A DNA stretch of 64,000 nucleotides from Girardinichthys multiradiatus (GCF_021462225.1 NC_061802.1:11186859-11250858), one strand, 5' to 3'. Shown: positions 38,560 through 52,080, numbered from the stretch's first letter. Notes: a model not told the origin generated them from the sequence alone. Numbers and translations: made by a program.

Positions 38560-39699
38560 GTGGTGACAGTGATGTTGGCTTTGGAAGTGGCCCCAAGTGC
38601 AGACAGACAGGCAGGGAGAAGCATGGTGAGTAAAAGAAAGGTTTTAATAAATAACCAACAAGGAAAAGAAACTTACAACAGGCAGGTGGTAGCAGATGCA
38701 GGCATGAACATCAGCAGGCTTGGCATGGCATGAACAAAACAGTTATCAACAGACGTGGCAAGGCAAACAGTCGAAGATCTGAACAGGCTTGGCAAACAGT
38801 ACACTCCAGCAAGGAGTAAACAGAACAGAAACTATAACTGGAACATGGCACAGGTGAAAACAAGGAGACTGATAGACATGGAGCAGGGGGACTGAATGAA
38901 GGTAATTATAGCCAGACTGTGGCAGGGAGTGGTAACTAACTGCAAGGAAACAATGTAACCAAAGGATGTTACAGATGTTACAGAATATAAACTAAAATAC
39001 TCAATGAACAAAATACAAGAATAAGTAAGAAACTAAACCTAAGCAAAGAACTAATAAAGCAGCACCTAGAGACTACAAACAATCATGAGCAAGATCCAAA
39101 ACAAAACTTAAAAACCAACAAATCATGACAGATAAACTATGATATGAAACTGGCAGGAGAATCAGTCCGTCCGTCCGTCCGTCCGTCCATCCATCCATCC
39201 ATCCATTACAGCTGAGGCCTTGGTTCTCCTAAGCATCTCTCACTCCATCCATCACTCATGAACAAGACACCAGGTCACACCAAGATACCTGAACCTCTCC
39301 ACTCGAGGCAGAGATTAACCCTCAACCAGGATGATGCTGCTGATTGAAAACCGCAGAGCCAGGGTTGGCACTTTTAAAATCAAGCTATGATGCAAACTGC
39401 AAGTATTTTCTGGTGTTTAGTTTTTTTGTTGTATTTTTTTAGGTAAACTTTTTTTTACTGCTCAGACTGGTTCAAAAATGTTTTGTAATTGCTAAAAACA
39501 AATGTTTTTAAACAATAACTGGACTATCAGAAACAAGTAGAACATTGTCTGTATGACAAAAATAAATGCCTAAATTTTAGAGCTTTGTCTATCAGAATTT
39601 CATCAAATGAACAGGAGATTTTAAGCCTCGTCTGGATGGAAATTTGAGGATCCTCTATCTGAGTATTTTTGCACTGTGCACCAGGTGTTTATAAGGATA
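38560..39699. repeat. Dispersed repeat debris and (GTCC)n/(ATCC)n microsatellite
   Basis: About 38560-39130 resembles a dispersed fish repeat ('aaccaacaaatcatgacag' end). A GTCC then ATCC tetranucleotide run follows at about 39162-39206, and behind it 'caccaagatacctgaacctc' is reminiscent of a minus-strand LINE 3' region. There is no coding potential. 39400-39699 shows nothing. Confidence 0.4.
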
Positions 39700-41366
39700 C
39701 ACTGCTCAAACAAATTAAAAGAACACTGTAAAAACACAGCAGATCTCAACTGGAAAATGAAATCATGCTGGATAACCATACTGATATGGCATGTGTAATG
39801 TGTTGGAAATGAAAGGATGCCACAATATTTGATGAAAATTAAAACGATCAACCCACAGAGAGCTTAATCTAAGGTCACCAAGAAATTTAAACTGAAAAAA
39901 CGATGCGGCAGGCTAGTACTTTTAGTTGAAATGTCATTGCTGCAACTGAAAATGGTACTCAGTAGTTTGGATGCCCCCCAGCTGCTTGTATGCATGTCTG
40001 ACAACATCAGGGTATGCTCCTTATAAGGTGCTAAGTCTCTCTCTATAATTGTTATTGGGTGCTATAGTCCTCCTCCTGCCCGCAAGGATGCATTATCATC
40101 CTTAAAGCAACTTTTGTCCAAATTAAATTATGATGAACTCTTATTGGCCGGAGATTTGAGTTGGGACTGGCTAAATGCGGTTTCTCATGAGTTTAATTCT
40201 TTGTGACTATATTAATTTTTTGTAGGTAGCTGGTCAACCTACCTACAAGGCCAAATCCTAAAAGTGCTGATAAGTCCACTTTGATCAATTTAATTCCAAC
40301 AAATTTTTCTCATAAATTCATCCTTGAGTGTCTTCTGCAATGATCTGAGTGATCATTGTGTTGTTGCTACTTCCAGGAATAGTAATATCCCCAAATGTGC
40401 ATTATTAGCAAGATGGATTTAAAAATAATTTAACACACTTTTCATCAGGATTTGTTCTCGGTGTGTTGGGGGCAAATAGGTCTGCTGCCAAATGTCAAAC
40501 TAGCTTGGACATTCTTTAAGAAAAGTTTTGGGAAAATTCTAATTAAACATGTTCCCATCAGGAAATTCAAAGTGAAGGGATGGGATAAAATCCCTGGTTT
40601 TCTCCAGAGTTATCAGAAACTAGCCATCAGTGCAAATCGTCAAGGGCCAAAGCAAGAAAATGTGATTCTGCCACTAATTAGTCTATCTTCAGGCAACTAA
40701 GAAATAAATGTGCTTCTCTCATCAAAAAGACTAAATCAGAATATTACTCATCAGTCACAACTGAGAACCTCAATAATGCACAGACATTTGGGAAAGTGAT
40801 TAAGTCTCTATCTGTGAATAAAAGTCTTCAGATTTTTCCAAAATTTGTTCTAAAGTACTTGGTTCCAGTCTATGATAGAGCTGAGATCTTAAATTGCTTT
40901 TTTGCATTTAGTATTATCTGTGTCTTTGTTTGACTCTTCAGGAGTAGTCCCTGTGACTCCTTGCCCTCCAATGTTTTCTGGAGACCCTTTTTAGTTTGTT
41001 TTACTGTGCAAAAAGTGCATAGGCCTCTCAAAGTGTTAGATCACAGTAAACCCCCTGGAACAGACTTGATACTGCAATCAGGCTTCAGGACAAAGGATGG
41101 CACCATCACTGCAGCTACACAAGTAATTCATGATATACTTGCTGCTCTTGATAAAAAGCAGTATTGTGTGTCACACTGTGGACCACACTGTTTTAAAGCA
41201 TACGCTTCTTTGCTTGAGTCTGTTAGATCATGTAGTTTTCTGGTTCACAAATTATTTGAGTGACAGGATTCAGTGTCTTTAATGTGATGGTCTGTGTTCT
41301 GAATTTATGAGTGTCCACAAGGGGGTGCCACATGGTTCAATATTAGGTTGCCTCCTGATCATTATA

Positions 41367-42934
41367 CAGGTCCTTCTCAAAATATTAGCATATTGTGATA
41401 AAGTTCATTATTTTCCATAATGTCATGATGAAAATGTAACATGCATATATTTTAGATTCATTGCACACTAACTGAAATATTTCAGGTCTTGTATTGTCTT
41501 AATATGGATGATTTTGGCATACAGCTCATGAAAACCCAAAATTCCTATCTCACAAAATTAGCATATCATTAAAAGGGTCTCTAAATGAGCTATGAACCTA
41601 ATCATCTGAATCAACGAGTTAACTCTAAACACCTGCAAAAGATTCCTGAGGCCTTTAAAACTCCCAGCCTGGTTCATCACTCAAAACCCCAATCATGGGT
41701 AAGACTGCCGACCTGACTGCTGTCCAGAAGGCCACTATTGACACCCTCAAGCAAGAGGGTAAGACACAGAAAGAAATTTCTGTACGAATAGGCTGTTCCC
41801 AGAGTGCTGTATCAAGGCACCTCAGTGGGAAGTCTGTGGGAAGGAAAAAGTGTGGCAGAAAACACTGCACAACGAGAAGAGGTGACCGGAACCTGAGGAA
41901 GATTGTGGAGAAGGGCCGATTCCAGACCTTGGGGGACCTGCGGAAGCAGTGGACTGAGTGTGGAGTAGAAACATCCAGAGCCACCGTGCACAGGTGTGTG
42001 CAGGAAATGGGCTACAGGTGCCGCATTCCCCAGACCTGGGCTACAGAGAAGCAGCACTGGACTGTTGCTCAGTGGTCCAAAGTACTTTTTTCGGATGGAA
42101 GCAAATTCTGCATGTCATTCAGAAATCAAGGTGCCAGAGTCTGGAGGAAGACTGGGGAGAAGGAAATGCCAAAATGCCAGAAGTCCAGTGTCAAGTACCC
42201 ACAGTCAGTGATGGTCCGGGGTGCCGTGTCAGCTGCTGGTGTTGGTCCACTGTGTTTTATCAAGGGCAGGGTCAATGCAGTTAGCTATCAGGAGATTTTG
42301 GAGCACTTCATGCTTCCATCTGCTGAAAAGCTTTATGGAGATGAAGATTTCATTTTTCAGCACGACCTGGCACCTGCTCACAGTGCCAAAACCACTGGTA
42401 AATGGTTTACTGACCATGGTATCACAGTGCTCAATTGGCCTGCCAACTCTCCTGACCTGAACCCCATAGAGAATCTGTGGGATATTGTGAAGAGAACGTT
42501 GAGACACTCAAGACCCAACACTCTGGATGAGCTAAAGGCCGCTATCGAAGCATCCTGGGCCTCCATAAGACCTCAGCAGTGCCACAGGCTGATTGCCTCC
42601 ATGCCACGCCGCATTGAAGCAGTCATTTCTGCCAAAGGATTCCCGACCAAGTATTGAGTGCATAACTGTACATGATTATTTGAAGGTTGACGTTTTTTGT
42701 ATTAAAAACACTTTTCTTTTGTTGGTCGGATGAAATATGCTAATATTGTGAGATAGGAATTTTGGGTTTTCATGAGCTGTATGCCAAAATCATCCGTATT
42801 AAGACAATAAAAGACCTGAAATATTTCAGTTAGTGTGCAATGAATCTAAAATATATGAATGTTAAATTTTCATCATGACATTATGGAAAATAATTAACTT
42901 TATCACAATATGCTAATATTTTGAGAAGGACCTG
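41367..42934 (+). mobile_element. Young Tc1-like transposon, copy 1
   Basis: A complete element of 1568 bp, with TA on each side (41365-41366 and 42935-42936). The terminal inverted repeats are about 200 bp long (from 41367 and back from 42934) and begin CAGGTCCTTCTCAAAATATT. It carries one plus-strand transposase frame (41695-42657). It differs from copy 2 mainly by a 42-bp in-frame deletion and scattered substitutions. It is inserted into the LINE at 40030-43685. Confidence 0.92.
41695..42657 (+). CDS. Tc1-like DD34E transposase, nearly intact
   Basis: 320 codons, starting [20 protein letters not shown]. The N-terminal helix-turn-helix (about residues 8-45, [19 protein letters not shown]) and basic linker are present. 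The catalytic triad is Asp134 (FSDGS), Asp224 (QHDLAPAH) and Glu259 (NPIEN), with 34 residues between the last two. Against copy 2 it lacks 14 residues after about residue 113, reads G for E after Asp134 and R for W at residue 175 in the conserved VMVWG block. These changes probably lower or abolish activity, though the frame is open. Related elements move by cut-and-paste at TA sites. Confidence 0.9.
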   Translation: MGKTADLTAVQKATIDTLKQEGKTQKEISVRIGCSQSAVSRHLSGKSVGRKKCGRKHCTTRRGDRNLRKIVEKGRFQTLGDLRKQWTECGVETSRATVHRCVQEMGYRCRIPQTWATEKQHWTVAQWSKVLFSDGSKFCMSFRNQGARVWRKTGEKEMPKCQKSSVKYPQSVMVRGAVSAAGVGPLCFIKGRVNAVSYQEILEHFMLPSAEKLYGDEDFIFQHDLAPAHSAKTTGKWFTDHGITVLNWPANSPDLNPIENLWDIVKRTLRHSRPNTLDELKAAIEASWASIRPQQCHRLIASMPRRIEAVISAKGFPTKY

Positions 42935-44670
42935 TATACTACATTAATGAATTAGGACAAAACGTGCCAGATGTTAATATGCATTTTTATGCTGAGGACA
43001 CAATTATTTACTGTTTTGGATCAACCCCTGATAAAGCTGTTGAATCTCTGCAAAATCTGTTTTATGTGCACACTTCTGCAGGTAAATGTGGTGCTCAATG
43101 CTGACAAGACTAAATTAATGTTATTTGCAAACACCAAGAAGGTGCCTCAAACGATCCCACTATGTCCACTCTTGAGGGAAATACCACAGAGGTGGTTTAT
43201 ACGTACAAATACCTTGTCGTCTTGCTTGATGATTCCCTCACCTTCAAGCTCCATATTGACAATCTTGTCAAGAATTTTCTTTTAAAATAAATTTAGTTTT
43301 TCTTTTGAAGTGAAAAAGCGTCATGTCACAGCAACATTTTTATTTATTATGGGGACCAGTTGTGGTTCAACTTCCCTGCACAGAACTGGAAAAAAGGGCT
43401 TTTGTTTACTCGGCTCCATCTACATGGAACATGTTGCAAAAAGCCTTGAAATTAACTGAACTTATTTCATTGAATGCTTTCAAGTTCAGACTGAGAGCAC
43501 TAGAGATGACTTCCTTAAATTGTGACATTTTGTATGAATTTTTACAGTATTTTAACCGTGTAGTCTAATTGAAATTGTCGAGTAACTTTTGCTGCCTCAT
43601 GGCCAAAACTCCATTGAAAAAGAAGTTCTTCATCTCAATGGGTGTTTCCTGCTTAAATAAAGGCTAAATAAATGAATAAAAATCTCTCATCCTCCAGGAC
43701 ACTCTTGCCACATGAGGTCAGGTAGTATCAGCCCCAGGAGGAACCCAGGACTCATTGCCCCGGCAAAGGGTCTACAATGGGTCTTAGGATTTAATTCCGA
43801 TACCTAATATCTGTTAGGATACCATCATTTATCCTGTTCAGGTCTGTGCGTCCCTCCGTGCATATGCCTCCCCAGACCAATAGTGACCCACCATTAAACC
43901 AATCGTGCTTAACAATGTTGCAGGCAGCATAACGTTCACCACAGCTTCTCCACGTGAGCTCAGAGTGAACCTGCTCTCATCTGTGAAAAAACCAGGGAAC
44001 CAGTGCTGAATCAGCCAATTCTGGATTTCTCTGGCAAATGGCTGTTGAGCTCCACTATGCCGGGCAGTGAGCACAAAGGCTACTGGAAGACCTTGGGCCC
44101 TAGGGCCACCCTCATGCAGTCTGTTTCTGATGGTTTGATCAGAGACATTCACCTCAGTGGCCAGCTGTGGCAGGTCTCATCTTGTTCCTTCCTGCACAAA
44201 AGAGCCGATACCGGTCCTGCTGATGTGTTCAGGACCTCTGACGGCCCTGTCAAGTTGTGCTAGAGTAACTACCTATCTCCTGGAATATCCTCCATGCTCT
44301 TGAGACTGTGCTGGGAGACACAGCAAACCTTCAGGCAATGGTACGTATTGATGTGCCATTCTGGTGGTGTTGGACTGCCTGTGCTACCATGTACTGACAC
44401 TGACCCTGGTCAAATGCAAAACTACTGAAAAGCGGTCAAAAAATAGGAGAGGATGCCTGTTGCTTCCACCTGCAAAACCATTCTTGCTTTTGGGGTTGTC
44501 TCATTGTTGCCCCTTTAGTGCACTTGTTGTTAATTTCATTAACACCAAACCAGCTGACACTGATTAACAAACCCTTCTACTGCTTACCTGTATAGATCAA
44601 TATTCCAGAAGTTTAACAGACCTGATATTATACCCTGATTAAAAAGTGTTCCTTTGTTTTTTCAGCAGTG

Positions 44671-47600
44671 TATTAGTTTGACATGTCAGTATTCACTTGT
44701 TTTCCCTGGATCTATGGTTATGTTCTCTCAAGCTGAAAAGAAGTGATAAATGAGTAAGTGCTGCTCAGGACAAAATTGAAAGTATGAAAGTAAATCTGCT
44801 GCTTCCGGAGATGAGGTTCAGTGAACTATGCATAATTAAATATAGCTTTAGTTACCGTAATAAATTAGCAATGAATGCAAACAATTTTTTAAACATTTTC
44901 CATGAATGCTTATGCAGAAATGCATGAGAAAAATTCAAAAGGTGCTTTTTTTTCAAAATATTTAAAATATTCTTTTTAAAACCCTTAGCACAAAGCAATT
45001 GTATTTTTTGTTTTTAAAGATTGGATTTGACTATAATTCTCTATTCGACATTCACCAAATGACTACAGCTTTCATGCTAAAATGTCTACAGTATGGACCT
45101 GTGTTAAATAACAAAGTAAAAAATAAACCTTGAAAACAATAATGGCCTTGATACAAATGGGTAGATTTTCTACTATTTATAACTTTTTTCACAGCAAATT
45201 ATTTTAGTTTGAGCCTGTTACAGCTGTTTCCTCCTTTGGTTTAATATACAACACCAGTCATGATTGTTGGATCCCCTGGGTATGTCTAAAGCGTTATAGT
45301 ATTTTTTAGTTTTTTGGTGGTGAATAATTATGGCCGGATACAGATACCCTTCAGTGAGTCAGAAACATGATGATCTTTAAGTCAGGAAATGACTGCAAGA
45401 AAGTAGCTTCTCATCAAAATCCTAAGGGAAGGGGATGGTAAGGGTGCTAAAACAAGCCTCCAAAGGTCACTGTTAGAGAACTGCAGCAAAGTGGCCTCAC
45501 GGGTTCATCAAGTCTACATAAGAATAATTTACTTTAAGACATTAGCACATATTTTTTACCAGAGGGGGCAATAATTGTGGTGGGTGTCTAGGTCAGGAAT
45601 GTACATTTTAGCAGCACTTACATTCATAATATGTTGAAAAATCTTTAATAGTGTGTATTTAAAGATGAACATTTGTAAGATTTGGGAGGCAGCTATCTTC
45701 ATTTAAATAATCAGTCCTGGTGTTTTAAAGTGTTGATCACTTCTATGTTGTCTTTTCCACAAATCCTCATTACAATAAAACATAAGGATGTTCTTGTAAC
45801 CACATTCTAAGTTCACAGTTCAACACTTTTTATGCTTATTGGGTAAAACGACAGCATTTTCACAAATGCAAACCCTTCCAGGCAGAATTTGATCTAATCT
45901 GACTTATATGGAGACAAAACCAAGAGTTTAAATAAGAGCAAATGTTTTTGCAGCATGTTTGTATTTCCAAACGTTTAGATGAGCATCCTTGTTATAACTC
46001 AGTTCACATGACATGTCACCATCTTTACATTCCTGTTATTTGTGCTGCAGTTGTTCGTGTTTCTAACGCAAAGAAAAACAACTTTTCTTTTGGGTCTCAG
46101 AGTTAGTAAAAATTTTTTTACAACTAATTATTGCAAATTTTGCTTATGTAGTCATTGATGTGTTTAGTCATAGAACGTGCTTTAGTATTGTCATTCCTAA
46201 ATGGTATTTAGAGTTTAGATTGAAATTTTAGCTGATATCTTTATTTAATATGCAGCTTTAATCAGAAAAAAACATTAAGTTGTTGGATTTTTGTGCAAAA
46301 CGGAAGGAAACAATTTTCTGTCGTGTCTTAAATTTTTTAACTGTTTGCCTTTAACAGTCACAAGCTGATATACAAAAGTAATATTTATCAAAGTAAAAGA
46401 ATGTGTTGTGATTTGTTTTTTGTTATTTTGTTTAGCTAATTTTATCTTTTTTATACTTTTTTTGTGACAGTAAAATAAATTTTTACTGAGACTGTGGGAT
46501 ATCTCTCTGAAATTCATATAATCTCACTCACAAGCACAAGCGGTTTAACCACACATGAACTGATATTAAATAGTATTGTTCATAAACTAATTATTAAACC
46601 ATCCGATTCAGTCTAAATCCTGATCTTTCATGGAACAATATGTTTTACAGATTTAAAGAAGAAATAGAAGATGTCTTTACAGTTTTATAGGCATAGAATT
46701 TATAATCTAAACTAAAATAGACAATTCAAACTGAGGTTATAAAAAGAACCAACAAGAGCCTATAAACAATGACATAATTGATTAATATTAATTTACTCAC
46801 TTATGATTAATCTGGCTAAAGAAAGATGAATACGCAAATATGATTAACAAAAATCACTATTTCTACTGTACAGCTGCAGATAATTAAGTATTTTTAGACA
46901 GGAGAGCGATCACTACAACACTAACTATTAATTCATTTAAAGTCTAAATTTTATCAAGACTTTGTCAGTTACTCAGATGCCTAAAGGAATGGGTCTATAA
47001 CCTACCTCATCTCCTGATCTCTAACCTTAAATCAGTTTCAGAACATATAAAATGGTCTCCTTATTCTCAGAGTCAACTAGAGGTCACCTACTCTCCACTG
47101 ACTGCACATGGATATAAGTAAAAGAGAACTTGTTCAAGGACAGCTGACAGATAAGTCATATGTTATATCTGCTGCTTTGGCACCCACCTTCCAAATGACA
47201 TCCTGGCCAACTACCAATATGGTCCCTATCAAAAATTACTGCTACAGACAGAAAACCAGCTTCTGACTTGCATGCACTTGACCTCATAGTAGGTGGTAAT
47301 CCACTATGTTGTAAATCCCATCAGGCCTGGGAAGGCCGTGAGATCCGCCAGATTAAGCTGAGGACTAGAATGTCACGGTTCTCTCCTCATGTTCCAGTCT
47401 CGGATTAGTGACAGCTCATGTAGGGATGGGTGAAAAATGTTTTTTTGGGGAACATGAGACCAGCTTTTTTTTGCTCTTTTTGGTCGGTTGTAGGTTCATC
47501 TTGAAACTCACCGAGAATGCCCATAGTTGTCCATTCGTTTCTGTCTCCGTGTCCGTAACAATTGAAAAAATCCCAAAGCAGTTTTTAATAAAGTTTCTTT

Positions 47601-49071
47601 TATAAATATCACGCAGAGCTTTAAAGCGTTAGCTGTAATGCTCCACTTGTGAAAGTAAATCTGTTGGGCTTTTTCTTGGCACTCAGACAACAATTCAGAG
47701 TGCTACTCTGCTGTACAGGACACGGTAAAAAAAAAAAAAGAAACTCTCCAAGAATGCCATCATTTAAATAGTATCTTTCTTTTTGACTTGATCTTAACTG
47801 AGGCAAGTGAGGCGTGTTTAGTTTTTTTTAGATGTTGTTCTGGCTTCTTTTGTGACCTCCTTAATGAGCCCTTGGTGTAACTTTGGACTTCCAACTGTGG
47901 AGTCTCTGGAGTCCTATAGCCTTAGAAATGGCTTTGCAACTCTTTCCAGTCTAATACCATACCATACAATTGTAAGGATTATGATTATTGATCATTCATC
48001 AAAAATTATAATTTAAAATCATAATTAGAAAAAATAATTTAATTTCTTAACCAAAAACTTACGAATAGAAATCAGAGATGTCCTCTGGTGTTGTGATTAT
48101 GGGCTCAAAGCTCTTTAATAATTACAAATTATTAACCAAAACCACCAACTGTCACTGTTTATTCAACCACTTCACTGAAGGTGGGGGAACTTCGACCTTG
48201 TTTTGACAGATAAATCACTCTTGCACGAAATAAACACAAACGCTTCTCTTAATTATATATATGAAAATTTATTTAAGCCAAATAATCCTGATATACCATT
48301 ATTCTGGTCCAAAAACCTTCACCTAACTAACAAGCACCGTTCTACACAAAGGGAATAAAAATGACTACCTAACAATAATAATAAAAGAAAAAAATATATA
48401 TATATGCGCATTTAGTGTCTATGAAGATCAAACCAGTAGTTTTATGGACAAAATGTGTAATTTGGGTTAAATGGAAAGAGAAATCCTCATGTTGTTGATG
48501 TCTCGATCGCAGCGATCAGCTGATAAAACGGTGGGGCCACGCCCCTTTAGCCACAACCAGCTGATCGCCCCAAATCTTGACAAAGGGCCATAAACTCTGA
48601 GGCGGGAACTCAGTGGAAAATCTCCAGCAATAAAACTGGAACAAAGAGTGGTCGGACGAGGCCCAGACAGCAGTTGCTTTGAATGAAAACGTTTAAATGT
48701 CCAACTTCTAACTCCTGGCTGATTTGAGATCAGCCGGACAAAACATGAACCATGTACAATTCAGCAGCGCTTGCACAGCAAATCAAAACACAGCTCAGCA
48801 TAACATAATTCAATCAGTATTGCATGCAACAAGTTAATACCTGAAATTAACTACTGGTGATCCTACATCACCTTAACTGCCTCATCCTGCCCAGACCTCT
48901 AAATGCACCCATCCGGTTTAATATGAAAAGAACGAAATTACTTTGCGTGTGTCAAAATGTGTGATCAAAATGGATGGCCCCAACACCATACCATACCATT
49001 CCATACCAACTTTATTTATAAAGCACTTTAAACACCCACAGGACCAAAGTGCTATACACAATCATAAAATA
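44671..49071. other. Gene-free AT-rich stretch
   Basis: No exon, transposase or LINE motif is recognisable in most of it. 48514-48566 has an 11-bp imperfectly spaced inverted repeat (gcgatcagctg and cagctgatcgc). Near 49005-49060 'ccaactttatttataaagca' and 'ggaccaaagtgctatacaca' mark a short dispersed repeat frequent in fish. Frames such as 47408-47605 are noise. Confidence 0.5.
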
Positions 49072-50214
49072 ACCTGCTCAAAAAAATAAAGGGAACACTT
49101 AAACAACACAATATAACTCCAAGCAAATCAAACTTCTGTGAAATCAAAATGTCCACTTAGGAAGCAACACTGATTGACAATCAGTTTCACATGTTGTGTA
49201 AATGAAATAGACAACAGGGGGAAATCTCTGGTGATTAGCAAGACACACTCAATAAAGGAGTGGTTCTGCAGGTGGGGACCACAGACCACTTCTCAGTATC
49301 TATGCTTTCTGGCTGATGTTTTGGTCACTTTTAAATGTTGGTGGTGCTTTCACACTCGTGGTAGCATGAGACGGACTCTACAACCCACACAAGTGGCTCA
49401 GGTAGTGCAGCTCATCCAGGATGGCACATCAATGCGAGCTGTGGCAAGAAGGTTTGCTGTGTCTGTCAGCGTAGTGTCCAGAGCCTGGAGGCGCTACCAG
49501 GAGACAGGCCAGTACACCAGGAGACGTGGAGGAGGCCGTAGGAGGTCAACAACCCAGCAGCAGGACCGCTACCTCCGCCTTTGTGCAAGGAGGAACAGGA
49601 GGAGCACTGCCAGAGCCCTGCAGAAGGACCTCCAGCAGGCCACAAATGTGCATGTGTCTGCACAAACGGTTAGAAACCGACTCTATGAGGATGGTATGAG
49701 GGCTCGACGTCCACAAATGGGGGTTGTGCTCACAGCCCAACACCGTGCAGGACGCTTGGCATTTGCCAGAGAACAGCAGGGTTGGCAAATTCACCACTGG
49801 CACCCTGTGCTCTTCACAGATGAAAGCAGGTTCACACTGAGCACATGTGACAGACGTGACAGAGTCTGGAGACACCGTGGAGAGCGATCTGCTGCCTGCA
49901 ACATCTTTCAGCATGACCGGTTTGGCAGTGGGTCAGTAATGTTGTGGGGTGGCATTTCTTTGGAGGGCCGCATGGCCCTCCATGTGCTCGCCAGAGGTAG
50001 CCTGACTGCCATTAGGTACCAAGATGAGATCCTCAGACCCCTTGTGAGACCATATGCTGGTACGGTTGGCCCTGGGTTCCACCTAATGCAGGACAATGCT
50101 AGACCTCATGTGGCTGGAGTGTGTCAGCAGTTCCTGCAAGATGAAGACAATGAAGCTATGTACTGGTCCGCTTTAGTCCAGGTCTGGGAGGAGATCCCTC
50201 AAGAGACCATCTGA
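49072..50214 (+). mobile_element. Tc1-like element lacking 3' end, transposase without the third acid
   Basis: The 5' end CTGCTCAAAAAAATAAAGGG follows TA at 49070-49071, and no matching 3' inverted repeat is present. The reading frame is open to 50214, likely from Met at 49366 ([20 protein letters not shown]), about 282 residues. It holds a helix-turn-helix ([20 protein letters not shown]), the first aspartate (FTDESRF) and second (MQDNARPH). After FLQDED the text jumps to [14 protein letters not shown], so the expected NPIEH-type block with the catalytic glutamate is deleted. It cannot transpose itself, but its DNA-binding part is open. Confidence 0.85.
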
Positions 50215-52080
50215 CCATAGCTTTTCCGCTTAATAAATGAAATTACAATTTAAAACTGCATTTTGTTTTTAGTTGGGTTTTCTCTGTGTGACGTTGAAAT
50301 TTGTTATGGAGTTTAAACGAAAATTCAACATGGAGGACTCACCAGCCCGTCTCGTCCAATCACTCCTCACTGGCTGCTCCAATCAATGGCAGGTCCGCTC
50401 TCTTCCTCGGCCAATCATCTCCCAGGGCATCACTTTTAAAGCGCATCTGCATGGAAGACACCGGTCTTCTGCAGAGCTTTGACCCTCCTCCACCCCTTCT
50501 CCACCATAGGCTCCCAACTCCTTCCATACCAAGGCCTACGCCACCACCAGGATCGGATCCCAGGGGGGAAGACGTACCTAATCATAATCATAAAATGTTT
50601 ATTCAAACTCATTTCATCCTCAGCGTTCATGTCTTCCTAAGGGGTCCGAGCGCCAAAGAAATAATCTTTCATTAATAAACTCTTTAACCGTCTTCTTCTT
50701 GTTTCTCCATTATGTGAGTCTTTCCAGGTTGAATTATTATTTGATACATTTAGTTGCAACAAAGAAAGCAAAAACTTTTAGGTTTTGTTGGTTGGCTGTA
50801 GGACCAATATGCAGACAGGAACTTGGAATGAGTATGGTGCAGATTTAGTAAAACAGAAAGCCTACAGATGTAGAACAGGGTCAACAAGGCATGGAGCACA
50901 GACAGAATAACGGGCAGTTTAAAAGAGTTACGGAAGAATCCAGCAATGAACAATGTAAAAGCAGGACCTTATGTACTGAGGCAGGGGTGGAAAATGACAG
51001 AGGAAATGTGGAATAGCTGTGGCTGCAATAAAAACTGTCTTCTGAACTATTTCTAAGGAAATAAAACATCATGATCCCTTGTTTTTGGCTCATGTAAGAG
51101 AGTTCAATGCAGATGGCTTTAATATAAACCAAATAAAAGTATAACAATTTAAAAGTCATAAAAGAACACTGTTTTGAGAAATATGCTTAATATGCGCTGA
51201 ACTAAGCGTTTATTTTTATCTCAATCATAAAATGTAGCCGGTTAAACAGAGTATGTAGAATTCAAACAGTCGCTGGAGATTAAAGGCCAAAATCTCAAGG
51301 TTTGTTTATGATGCAATCATATGTAATGATTAGTTTCAGATGATTTTATGGCTGTAAACAATAACTTTTCAAGCACAAGTACATAATTTAGAGCTATTCT
51401 TCACCACATGACACTCAAAGGATTTTAATAAAATATTGTTTATTTCTGCTGGCAGAGAGAATATTACACAATTTTTCCAGTACAGCACCGAACTGGAAAT
51501 AACGTCACTTTGAGAAATATCGTTTTTGAATTTATGAATACTTAAGGCAGGTCTGCATAAATAAAACATTTTAATTTTATTTCAGGAAGGAAATAAAGCA
51601 GTACACAATGAATTTTAAATTTTAACAGCTAAATTATTATTACATATCAGATATACAATATGTAAATGTGGACTGCGGTGTGTGTGAACAGCAATTAGCG
51701 AAAAAAACAAAAATACAAACTAAATTCAACCCAGCACATACAGAGTACCAAACAAAATAACTAACCCACTGTGTATTTAATCTTCATCTATTGGCTGACT
51801 TTTACAATACAGTATGTTTGTGATCCATAGTTTGATGACAGCAGTTCTAGTAACTTTGTCAACAGGGAAAATAACCTTTTACTTAGAATCTTTATAACTT
51901 ACAAAAATTAAAAACAGGTTTTGAAAGTAAACAGCACTATTCAATCTAATTATTTCTAATTTCCACTGAGACTCATACTGAGTTAAATCTTTACAATGTT
52001 TATACATTCATAATATAATTTTTATAAAAGCAATAAACTAAAGCATAAACAGCTCAGGATGAATAGATCCCTCCATCATC
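50215..52080 (-). other. ptprc: Intergenic and probable ptprc 3' UTR
   Basis: The part next to the ptprc stop (about 51200-52080) is likely its 3' UTR. Reverse-complement AATAAA hexamers occur near 51438 and 51208, but the cleavage site is unknown. About 50215-50690 is a GC-richer patch with no coding signal I recognise. About 50770-51010 resembles dispersed repeat. Confidence 0.4.

Larger units (their letters stand above)
40030..43685 (+). mobile_element. LINE fragment (endonuclease and RT relics), itself interrupted
   Basis: The left part reads like a LINE endonuclease (VGCYSPPPARKDALSSLKQL with GDLSWDWLNA after it, broken by stops). Around 41320 'KGVPHGSILG' is an RT motif. After the inserted Tc1 copy the RT continues with FYAEDTIIYC at about 42985-43017, where the usual YADD is YAED, then YTYKYLVVLL. 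It ends in an A/T-rich 'taaataaatgaataaa' tail near 43680. The frame has many stops, so it is dead. The inserted Tc1 occupies 41367-42934. Confidence 0.7.
39700..44670 (-). mobile_element. Tc1-like element, minus strand, split by a LINE insertion
   Basis: The ends CACTGCTCAAAC (39700) and AGCAGTG (ending 44670) are inverted and flanked by TA on both sides, the Tc1/mariner target-site signature. The outer parts, 39700 to about 40029 and about 43686-44670, belong to one element. On the minus strand the second part encodes transposase scraps: NVSDQTIRNRLHEGG, AFVLTARHSGAQQPFAREI and [11 protein letters not shown]. Part of its middle is missing at the LINE junction. The gene is broken and the element inactive. 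Confidence 0.75.
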
